DNA from: Sphingomonadaceae bacterium
Lineage (GTDB): Bacteria > Pseudomonadota > Alphaproteobacteria > Sphingomonadales > Sphingomonadaceae
Assembly (NCBI GenBank): GCA_947451875.1
Contig: CANGBE010000010.1
Location: 1 to 16,208 of the forward strand
DNA: 16,208 bases
Direction of reading: 5' to 3'
Shown piece after piece: positions 5,928-11,965 of the stretch; within the stretch, counting starts at the first letter, position 1, and every line of letters begins with the position of its first letter. The notes beneath the pieces were generated by a model. It saw only the letters and a list, made by a program, of their open reading frames with translations, was not told where the DNA came from and did not search any database. Both the position numbers and the translations under genes were made by a program.

Positions 5928-7205
5928 TTACTTCCCGATGCAGAATCGTCCGAACAGCGCGTCGAGCATGTCTTCGGTCGTCGTCCGCCCCAGAAGGGCA
6001 TCGAACACAGTGCGGGCTATGCGCAGGTTCTCTGCGACCAGCAGCGGATCGCTTTCATGGCGGGCTTCCCCGAGCACGTGGGCGGCGCGGGTGAGCAACT
6101 GGTGCTGGCGCTCGTTGAGCGCCGCTTCACCGGGTTTTGGCATGGCAGCACGAGCAGCGACGACGAGATCTGCGCGCAGGCCATCCATCCCGACTCCGGT
6201 CACGGCAGACACGCGGTGGCGGGGATGATGTTTCGGCACAGCACCCGGGCGGTCAATCTGCGAGGCAATGTCCCAGGCCCCTTTCGGCCCCTGCCCTTCC
6301 GGTCCGAGCCAGAGCACCAGATCGGCGCGGTCGAGTGCTTCGAGCGCGCGTTCGATGCCGATGGCTTCAACTTCGTCACTCACGGAATCGTGGAGGCCTG
6401 CGGTATCAGCGAAAAGGAAGGGAATGCCCTCGAGGGCAACTGGGCGGGTCAAAACATCGCGGGTGGTGCCAGGTATCGGCGTGGCTATGGCAGCATTAAA
6501 TTCAACCAATGCATTGAAAAGTGTACTTTTTCCTGCATTCGGTGGGCCGGCGATGACGACCCTATAGCCTTCGCGCAGGACTTCGGCACGGGGGCGAGTG
6601 AGCCACGTGGTGATATCGTCGCGCAAAGCCTCTAGCGCCTGACTAAAATTGACGGGAAGCAGGGTAACATCGTCTTCGTCGGAAAAATCGAGCACGGCCT
6701 CAAGGCTAGCGGAGACGGAGAGCAGCCGCTCGCGCCAGGCATCGACCTGATGCGAGAAGGCACCACCAGCCATGGCCATGGCACCGCGGCGTTGCAGTTC
6801 GGTCTCTGCGGTGAGCAAGTCGGCGAGGCCTTCGGCTTCGGCAAGGTCGATTCGGCCATTCGCAAATGCGCGGCGGGTGAATTCTCCCGGTTCGGCGCGG
6901 CGCAGGCCGGGAATTGCCTCAAGTGTGGATTCAAGCGCGGCCACCACCGCGCGTCCACCGTGCAAGTGAAACTCGGCGGTGTCTTCGCCGGTGGCGGTTC
7001 CCGGCCCCGGCAGCCACAGAACGAGCGCCCGGTCGATTACCTCGCCTTCACCGTCGAACAGATCCAAGGCAGCCGCTCTGCGTGCTTCGGGCAAGTGCCC
7101 GGCAAGGCTCCGCATGGCATCGCCCGCCTGCGGACCGCTGACGCGAACCACAGCAATGGCGGCAGGCGGCGCGCCGCTCGACAGGGCGTAAATTGTGTCG
7201 CTCAT
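5928..7205 (-). CDS. mnmE: tRNA uridine-5-carboxymethylaminomethyl(34) synthesis GTPase MnmE (TrmE/ThdF) with degenerate G4 motif
   Basis: The protein has 425 residues, slightly short for the family (about 430-455). Residues 1-115 form the tetrahydrofolate-binding domain (TIYALSSG at 4-11, GEDTAEFHLHGG at 73-84, RRAEPGEFTRRAFANGRIDL at 102-121). The inserted G domain has P-loop GPPNAGKSTL (220-229), GTTRD (246-250) and DTAG (267-270). The C-terminus ends FCIGK with the invariant Cys422. The region where NKxD (G4, guanine specificity) is expected reads IASQIDRPG (313-321), so Asn and Lys are replaced. The switch, dimer and folate elements remain, so MnmE function with MnmG is still likely. The start at 7205 is 16 bases after the upstream stop, with AGG close before ATG. 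The stop abuts a parS site. Confidence 0.96.
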   Translation of the reverse strand: MSDTIYALSSGAPPAAIAVVRVSGPQAGDAMRSLAGHLPEARRAAALDLFDGEGEVIDRALVLWLPGPGTATGEDTAEFHLHGGRAVVAALESTLEAIPGLRRAEPGEFTRRAFANGRIDLAEAEGLADLLTAETELQRRGAMAMAGGAFSHQVDAWRERLLSVSASLEAVLDFSDEDDVTLLPVNFSQALEALRDDITTWLTRPRAEVLREGYRVVIAGPPNAGKSTLFNALVEFNAAIATPIPGTTRDVLTRPVALEGIPFLFADTAGLHDSVSDEVEAIGIERALEALDRADLVLWLGPEGQGPKGAWDIASQIDRPGAVPKHHPRHRVSAVTGVGMDGLRADLVVAARAAMPKPGEAALNERQHQLLTRAAHVLGEARHESDPLLVAENLRIARTVFDALLGRTTTEDMLDALFGRFCIGK

Positions 7206-7221
7206 GACCTATGAATCCGGA

Positions 7222-7467
7222 TTACTCCGGCTTCTTTCCTTTACTGCCCATGCCGCCATCGATGAACTGCTGGAACAGTTTCATGCCAATCTCGCCCATC
7301 GGCGCAACCTGCTTGGCCATTTCCTGCAGCTGATCGATATTGCCAACGCCCTTCATGGCCTTGGAAATGGCGTCAACGTAAACGCCATTGGCTTTGGTTA
7401 CGTCTGGCAAACCCAGAAAGCTGCGCGCTTCCTCAGGGGTGCAGTCGATTTCGACATTTACTTTCAT
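7222..7467 (-). CDS. Small DUF6489-type protein upstream of mnmE
   Basis: The protein has 81 residues starting MKVNVEIDCTPEEARSFLGL, followed by PDVTKANGVYVDAISKAMKG, an amphipathic helical region (NIDQLQEMAKQVAPMGEIGMKLFQQFI) and a Gly/Lys tail (GGMGSKGKKPE). I recognise it as the small uncharacterised protein often found beside mnmE in sphingomonads (DUF6489); its function is unknown. There is no signal peptide or membrane span; the pattern of an acidic-cysteine N-terminal strand plus helices is the only structural hint. The ATG at 7467 is chosen over in-frame upstream codons because AAAGG lies at suitable spacing and the upstream extension is Arg/Cys-rich and unlike a protein start. It is the first gene of the mnmE-parB block, 16 bases before mnmE. 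Confidence 0.82.
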   Translation of the reverse strand: MKVNVEIDCTPEEARSFLGLPDVTKANGVYVDAISKAMKGVGNIDQLQEMAKQVAPMGEIGMKLFQQFIDGGMGSKGKKPE

Positions 7468-7579
7468 GAGCGGGCACCTTTCGCGCCGTGTTTCGTTGAA
7501 CATGGTGCTGACACAGCGCACTTGCAATGTCCATTCAGCGCGGCAAAGACAGCGCCAAAGCAATCTAAGGAGACCCGCC

Positions 7580-8278
7580 ATGGCCGAGACCGTTCGCATC
7601 ACCACTTTCGATCGTAGCCAGACCTTTCCCGCCTATGTCGTGCGTCCCAAGGGTACACCTAAGGCGGCGATTATCGTTGTGCAGGAAGTGTTCGGCGTGA
7701 ACCCCGGTATCCGCAAGAAGGCGGCACATTGGGCGAGCCTTGGCTACCTAGCAGTCGCGCCTGAAGTATTCTGGCGGCAGGGCGAAGGGATTGATCTGGA
7801 TTCGGACATTCCTGAGCAGTTTCAACAGGCTATCGCATACATGATGGCGCATGATTTCGATGCTGGCATTCAGGATATCGAGGGAACCATCCGCTGGATC
7901 CGCGGTTCAGAGGGTGTTAGCAAGGTTGGTCTGGTCGGCTATTGCATGGGTGGAAAGGTGGCCTACCAAGCTGCGACTCGCACCGATATCGATGCCTCGG
8001 TTGGCTATTACGGCGTCGGAATTGACCAGATGCTGGGCGAATCGAACGCTATTGCCCGTCCGCTATTGCTGCATGTTCCCACGGCTGACGGCTTTGTCCC
8101 GCCCGAAGCGCAGGAAGCGATGCATCTTGGGCTTGATCCCAATCCGCACGTAACGATTCACGATTACGAAGGGCTCGATCACGGTTTTGCTGCCGAAGAT
8201 GGCGTCCGCCGAAACGAATCTGCTGCGCAGCTCGCCGACGGCCGGACTGAAGCCTTCTTCGCGGCTAATCTGGCTTAA
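7580..8278 (+). CDS. Dienelactone hydrolase family protein (carboxymethylenebutenolidase-like)
   Basis: The protein has 232 residues with an alpha/beta-hydrolase fold. The dienelactone hydrolase catalytic set is visible: VQEVFGVN with Glu36, nucleophile GYCMGGK with Cys122, Asp170 in TADGFVPPE, and His201 in GLDHGFA. True dienelactone hydrolases open the lactone ring of dienelactone in chlorocatechol degradation. Without neighbouring catechol genes, a broader lactone or ester hydrolase role is equally possible. There is no signal peptide, so it is cytosolic. The start at 7580 is set by a strong TAAGGAGA ribosome site 6 bases upstream; an open frame extends to 7388 but reads through the opposite DUF6489 gene. 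It is transcribed divergently from the DUF6489-mnmE operon, with 112 bases between starts, and converges with the next gene at a gap of 3 bases. Confidence 0.92.
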   Translation: MAETVRITTFDRSQTFPAYVVRPKGTPKAAIIVVQEVFGVNPGIRKKAAHWASLGYLAVAPEVFWRQGEGIDLDSDIPEQFQQAIAYMMAHDFDAGIQDIEGTIRWIRGSEGVSKVGLVGYCMGGKVAYQAATRTDIDASVGYYGVGIDQMLGESNAIARPLLLHVPTADGFVPPEAQEAMHLGLDPNPHVTIHDYEGLDHGFAAEDGVRRNESAAQLADGRTEAFFAANLA

Positions 8279-8281
8279 AGC

Positions 8282-8965
8282 TTAGCTTCCCAAAACGCGC
8301 TTGTCGGGAATGATCCGCACCCGCTTGTCAGGGACGCTCACCGGTACGCGCTTATATTGCGGGCGAGGCTTGATATAGCGGTGGCGGACCGGAACAGTCA
8401 CGTATTCGGTGACATATTCGGTCGTAACCACTTCCTTGCACTCGCGCTTGGGGGCGGCCGGGGCCTGAACCATCATGACTGGCACCATCATCATTGGAAC
8501 AGCATAGCCGTACCCATAGGCGGCGGGGTAGCCATAGCCGTAACCCTGTTGCTGGGTGCCGTAACCTTCGAGCATCGCCTCGCAGCGATCGCGGTTGCGG
8601 CCGCGGTCTTCGGCCTTGTCGATCGCCGCACCAGCAATCGTGCCAACCGCGGCGCCAGCAACCGTGCCAAGGACCTTGTCACCGCGTCCCGCAATTTCAT
8701 GCCCAGCAACGCCGCCAATCAGGCCGCCAATCACTGCCCCGCCCACGCCATTGTCACTTAGACGGCGGCGGCATTCGGAAAGCCAAGCATCGCGCTGCTG
8801 ATCCCAGCCACCCCGCTCCCAGCTTCCGCGCGCACCTTCGGGCGGCATTGGCATCGATTGATGCATGGACTGCGCCATCTGCATGTTGTGATCATGAGCC
8901 AATGCGGGGGCCGATGCCGTCATAACGGCAACAATGGCAAGGCTGGCAAAAGTGCGCTGGCGCAT
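8282..8965 (-). CDS. Secreted glycine-zipper (2TM, 17 kDa surface antigen-like) protein
   Basis: The protein has 227 residues. Residues 1-23 form a signal peptide (MRQRTF, hydrophobic core, then ASAPALA before HDHN). A Met/His-rich segment follows (24-45), then a glycine-zipper region (73-114: GVGGAVIGGLIGGVAGHEIAG and a second run VLGTVAGAAVGTIAGAAID) resembling the outer-membrane 17 kDa surface antigen type. Next come a Gly-Tyr repeat tract (GYGYGY, YGYGY; 135-154), a Met-Val run (156-166), and a basic C-terminus with TTEYVTEYVTVPV and two PDKRV copies (212-216, 220-224). It is probably periplasmic or outer-membrane associated; the function is unknown. The start at 8965 has AGAGGG 8 bases upstream. 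Two cysteines (65, 128) flank the zipper and could form a disulfide. No lipobox is present. Confidence 0.85.
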   Translation of the reverse strand: MRQRTFASLAIVAVMTASAPALAHDHNMQMAQSMHQSMPMPPEGARGSWERGGWDQQRDAWLSECRRRLSDNGVGGAVIGGLIGGVAGHEIAGRGDKVLGTVAGAAVGTIAGAAIDKAEDRGRNRDRCEAMLEGYGTQQQGYGYGYPAAYGYGYAVPMMMVPVMMVQAPAAPKRECKEVVTTEYVTEYVTVPVRHRYIKPRPQYKRVPVSVPDKRVRIIPDKRVLGS

Positions 8966-9022
8966 AGGGAATACCCTCTCGATTCAAGCAACGGAACGCC
9001 GAGTCCCGCCTGTTAAGCCGGA

Positions 9023-9051
9023 ATTTAGCATCGTAAGGCGCAGAAAACCAA
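9023..9051 (-). promoter_or_regulatory. Possible promoter of the glycine-zipper gene
   Basis: On the minus strand TTGGTT (9051-9046) and CTAAAT (9028-9023) are 17 bases apart, leaving a leader of about 50 bases before the ATG at 8965. The 140-base gap 8966-9105 otherwise shows no gene and no clear hairpin. The match is weak. Confidence 0.25.
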
Positions 9052-9105
9052 GCCCTTCACGTTGGAATGTAACGCCCTGTCCCGAAACGGTGCAGCGTAT
9101 GGGGG

Positions 9106-9588
9106 CTAAATTGCCTCTGCCAGCAAGGCGGCAAGCGCTTCGATTCCGGCAGCGTCTTGCGCATCGAAGCGGGCAAGGCTGGGGCTATCGAGGTCAATCA
9201 CAGCCCAAACCCGGCCATCGCGCAACACTGGAACTACCAGTTCAGACTGGCTCGCCCCATCGCAGGCGATATGGCCGGGAAAGGCATGAACATCGGGAAC
9301 CAACTGAGTTACACCACTCGCTGCTGCCGTGCCGCATACGCCCTGTCCGAAAGGAATGCGGATGCAGGCTGGTTTACCGATGAAGGGCCCCAGAACCAGC
9401 CCGTGATCAACCACGCGATAAAAACCCGCCCAGTTGAGATCAGGCACGAATTGCCAGATCAGGGCTGCGACATTGGCCATATTGGCCACGCCATCACTCT
9501 CCCCTTCCACCAATGCTCGCGCCGCGAGGCATAGGTCGTGATAGACGTCGTTCTTGGGGGCGTGCGGATCGGGTGCGAATTCGTACAT
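9106..9588 (-). CDS. msrC: Free methionine-(R)-sulfoxide reductase, GAF-domain type (fRMsr)
   Basis: The protein has 160 residues and is a single GAF domain. It reduces free L-methionine-(R)-sulfoxide to methionine, repairing oxidative damage in the cytosol. The three family cysteines are present with the expected spacing: Cys75 in GKPACIRI, Cys85 in GQGVCGTA and Cys109 in GHIACD (intervals 10 and 24). NWAGFY (52-57), LVLGPFIGK (64-72), VPDVHAFPGHIACD, and SELVVPV with VIDLDSP (130-136) complete the signature. The start is taken at ATG 9588 (MYEFAPDP), where family members begin; a GTG at 9615 would add 9 unlikely residues. Upstream TATAGG lies about 12 bases before this ATG, so a very short leader is possible. 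It is divergent from the sorbosone dehydrogenase-like gene. The symbol follows yeast/E. coli usage. Confidence 0.93.
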   Translation of the reverse strand: MYEFAPDPHAPKNDVYHDLCLAARALVEGESDGVANMANVAALIWQFVPDLNWAGFYRVVDHGLVLGPFIGKPACIRIPFGQGVCGTAAASGVTQLVPDVHAFPGHIACDGASQSELVVPVLRDGRVWAVIDLDSPSLARFDAQDAAGIEALAALLAEAI

Positions 9589-9617
9589 ATCGATATTGAG
9601 CCTATACAACAGCACAG

Positions 9618-9646
9618 TTGCTGCAAGTCACTCCTGCGCTTATCCT
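9618..9646 (+). promoter_or_regulatory. Putative promoter placed for a leaderless transcript of the sorbosone dehydrogenase-like gene
   Basis: TTGCTG (9618-9623) and TATCCT (9641-9646) are separated by exactly 17 bases. The ATG follows 7 bases after the -10 box, so the expected first transcribed base is the A of the start codon. No Shine-Dalgarno sequence is visible before that ATG, which fits leaderless initiation. Confidence 0.4.
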
Positions 9647-9653
9647 GTGCTCC

Positions 9654-11117
9654 ATGAGCATTCTTCGCAAACTACTCGCCGTCATTGCTGCTGTCGCCCT
9701 CGTGATCGCCGGCTTATGGCTGTACGCTACCCACGGACGCAAATCGGACAAGGCGATTTCGGCCACCGAAGGCAAGGACATCACCCTTGCCAATCCTTCG
9801 GTCGAATCGATTCCTTCGGTTGTCATCCCCGATATCGTCGGCTGGGGAGGTAACGAAACGCCGCAGGCTGCGCCGGGAATGAAGGTCAGCCGCTTTGCCG
9901 CTGGCCTTGATCACCCGCGCACCATGCTGACCTTGCCGAATGGCGATGTACTGGTGGCCGAAACGGATCACCCAGTCGACAAGTCTGAAGGCGGCGGGCT
10001 GAAGGGCAAGGTTCAGCGCAAGCTCTACAACAGCGCTGGCGCAGGCTTCGATTCGCCCAACACACTGATTTTGCTGCGCGATGGTGATAGCGATGGCGTG
10101 GCAGAGCAGCGCTTTACTTTGCGGCAGGACGATATGGATTCACCGTCAGGCCTCGCCTGGGGTGACGGCAAACTTTACGTTGCGAACCACAATGCAGTGC
10201 TCGCCTTTGACTACACGCCGGGCGATACGGTGCTGAAGGGTGCGCCGAAGAAGCTGAAAGACCTGCCCCCCGCTGGCAATCACTGGATGCGAAATCTGGT
10301 GCTGAGCGAAAACGGAAAGAAGCTCTATGTCGCGGTCGGTTCGTCCAGCAACATCGCCGAAAATGGCATCGAAGCGGAAGCCGGCCGTGCAGCGATTTGG
10401 GAGATCGATGTGGCCACCGGCAAGTCGCGGCAATATGCCAGCGGCATGCGCAACCCCAACGGCATGGACTGGAATCCGGCTAGCGGCGAGTTGTGGGCCA
10501 CCGTGGTTGAACGCGATATGCTCGGCCCCGATCTGGTCCCCGATTATATGAGCAACGTGTTGATCGGCGCGCAGTATGGCTGGCCATGGTATTACTGGAA
10601 AGACAAGCTGGATGAGCGCGTTGACGCGCCTATGCCGATCTATCTCAACGAATATATCCGCAAACCCGAATATGCCCTTGGGGCCCACGCTTCTTCACTG
10701 GGATTGCGCTTTGCCCCGGCTGGCCTGCGGCTTGGGCCGGAATTCGTTAGCGGAGCATTCATTGCGCGCCACGGTTCATGGAATCGAAATCCGATCTCTG
10801 GCTATGACGTGATCTTCGTGAAGTTCGATGATCACGGCAATCCGCAAGGCATGCCGGTGCCGGTGCTGACCGGTTTCGTGAAGGATAAGAACCATGTCCG
10901 TGGCCGCCCGACCTGGGTCGCCTTTGATCGGACCGGCGGTCTGCTGGTCAGTGATGATACCTCGGGCATCATCTGGCGGGTCATCTCACCCGGCGCGGCA
11001 CCATCACCGGGGGTCAAGCCGGTGGTGACCGGGCATATGCCCAAGCTCAATTCGATCAATGGTGCCAACGAGGCTGATTTTCAGCGCAAGTTTGAAGAGA
11101 TGATGCGGAGGAACTAA
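9654..11117 (+). CDS. Sorbosone dehydrogenase-family PQQ-type beta-propeller oxidoreductase, membrane-anchored
   Basis: The protein has 487 residues. Residues 5-24 form one hydrophobic N-terminal span after basic residues (RK), with no clear cleavage site, so it is probably an inner-membrane anchor with the rest periplasmic. The remainder is the glucose/sorbosone dehydrogenase six-bladed propeller: GLDHPRTMLTLPNGDVLVAET (84-104), GNHWMRNLVLS with His210, MRNPNGMDWNP with Arg266, ERDMLGPDLVPDY (286-298), YGWPWYYW (308-315), and HGSWNR with RGRPTWVAFDRTGGLLVSDD (416-435). In PQQ aldose dehydrogenases the equivalent His and Arg serve catalysis. The likely role is periplasmic oxidation of a sugar or aldehyde; the substrate is unknown. 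No PQQ biosynthesis genes are in the window. The ATG at 9654 is chosen over TTG 9618 because the anchor begins there. Confidence 0.86.
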   Translation: MSILRKLLAVIAAVALVIAGLWLYATHGRKSDKAISATEGKDITLANPSVESIPSVVIPDIVGWGGNETPQAAPGMKVSRFAAGLDHPRTMLTLPNGDVLVAETDHPVDKSEGGGLKGKVQRKLYNSAGAGFDSPNTLILLRDGDSDGVAEQRFTLRQDDMDSPSGLAWGDGKLYVANHNAVLAFDYTPGDTVLKGAPKKLKDLPPAGNHWMRNLVLSENGKKLYVAVGSSSNIAENGIEAEAGRAAIWEIDVATGKSRQYASGMRNPNGMDWNPASGELWATVVERDMLGPDLVPDYMSNVLIGAQYGWPWYYWKDKLDERVDAPMPIYLNEYIRKPEYALGAHASSLGLRFAPAGLRLGPEFVSGAFIARHGSWNRNPISGYDVIFVKFDDHGNPQGMPVPVLTGFVKDKNHVRGRPTWVAFDRTGGLLVSDDTSGIIWRVISPGAAPSPGVKPVVTGHMPKLNSINGANEADFQRKFEEMMRRN

Positions 11118-11134
11118 GGCTACAGTGCCAGGAG

Positions 11135-11965
11135 TTATAGTATCCGGCCAGCCCTGCCAGCCAGTTCGTTGACATAATGCCATGCCGCGCGGCCTGATCG
11201 TGCGCCGCGGCGGCGAGACCATTCGAGCGCATCGCCTTCATCGAAGGTCAGGCCGTATTCATCGGCATAGCCCCGGATGATTGCCAGATAATCATCCTGA
11301 TCGCAGGCGTGGAAGCCCACTGAAAGGCCAAAGCGATCGGCCAGCGCCAGCTTGTCATCTACCACATCGCGCTGGTTGATCGGATCATCTTGTTCGCTCA
11401 TGTGGCGCGACACGATGGCGCGGCGGTTGGCGGTAACCGCAAGCCGGACATTGGCCGGACGCGCTTCCACGCCGCCTTCCAGCCATGATCGCAACTGGCG
11501 AGGGCCATTGCTGTCACCGTCCTCAAAACCCAGATCGTCGATATAGACCAGGAACTGGCGGCTCTGGGCGCCAAGCTGGGCGAACAGCGAGGCCAGACCG
11601 GACAGCGCATCGGGCGCGACCTGCACCAACGCGATGGCTTGAAGCGCAGCCTCCTGCGCTGCGACGATAGCTGAGCGCAGCAATGCCGATTTGCCCATGC
11701 CGCGCGATCCCCACAGCAACATATCATGCGCCGCGTGGGTCGCCGCATGGCGCAGCACGTTGCTGACTACCACTTGCTTCTGCTGATCTATGCCCCGCAA
11801 CAATGAAAGCCGCGGCGCGACAAGCGCCGGAACCGAACGCGCCTGAGCGCCATCCCAAAGATAAGCAGGATGCGCCAGCCAATTGCAGGCAGCGGGGGCA
11901 GGCGGGGCCAGCCGGTCCAGCGCATCCGCAATGCGGGTCAGCAAGGCCTTCTGGTCTTCGCTCAT
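11135..11965 (-). CDS. DUF815 family AAA+ ATP-binding protein
   Basis: The protein has 276 residues from ATG 11965, which overlaps the acyl-CoA dehydrogenase stop as ATGA. The Walker A motif GSRGMGKSALL is at 86-96, the Walker B FLVYIDDLGFE at 138-148 and a sensor-1-like AVTANRR at 176-182. The family-typical DPINQRDVVDDKLALADRFGLSVGF is at 194-218. The C-terminus carries a basic WSRRRGARSGRAAWHYVNELAGRAG helix like a AAA lid. DUF815 proteins are widespread in Proteobacteria and their role is not established. There is no signal peptide or membrane span, so it is cytosolic. It is translationally coupled to an acyl-CoA dehydrogenase, which is not an obvious functional partner, and converges with the sorbosone dehydrogenase-like gene (17-base gap). 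An upstream in-frame extension to 12166 only reads the dehydrogenase gene in another frame. Confidence 0.88.
   Translation of the reverse strand: MSEDQKALLTRIADALDRLAPPAPAACNWLAHPAYLWDGAQARSVPALVAPRLSLLRGIDQQKQVVVSNVLRHAATHAAHDMLLWGSRGMGKSALLRSAIVAAQEAALQAIALVQVAPDALSGLASLFAQLGAQSRQFLVYIDDLGFEDGDSNGPRQLRSWLEGGVEARPANVRLAVTANRRAIVSRHMSEQDDPINQRDVVDDKLALADRFGLSVGFHACDQDDYLAIIRGYADEYGLTFDEGDALEWSRRRGARSGRAAWHYVNELAGRAGRIL

Noticed and set aside
5625..6635. A 336-codon open frame on the plus strand opposite mnmG/mnmE, spanning the parS site
   Set aside because: It lies antisense to two firmly identified genes, has no recognisable domain, and is explained by long open antisense frames in GC-rich DNA.
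7214..7223. 10-bp palindrome AATCCGGATT between the DUF6489 gene and mnmE
   Set aside because: Short and overlapping the stop codon; no second copy and no promoter context, so no function can be supported.
7489..7504. TGTTTCGTTGAACA near the DUF6489/dienelactone hydrolase divergent starts
   Set aside because: It lacks the central CACGTG of parS and is an imperfect palindrome.
8264..8286. GCTAA/TTAGC inverted repeat between the dienelactone hydrolase and glycine-zipper gene ends
   Set aside because: Only 5-bp AT-containing arms and a 13-base loop, too weak to call a terminator.
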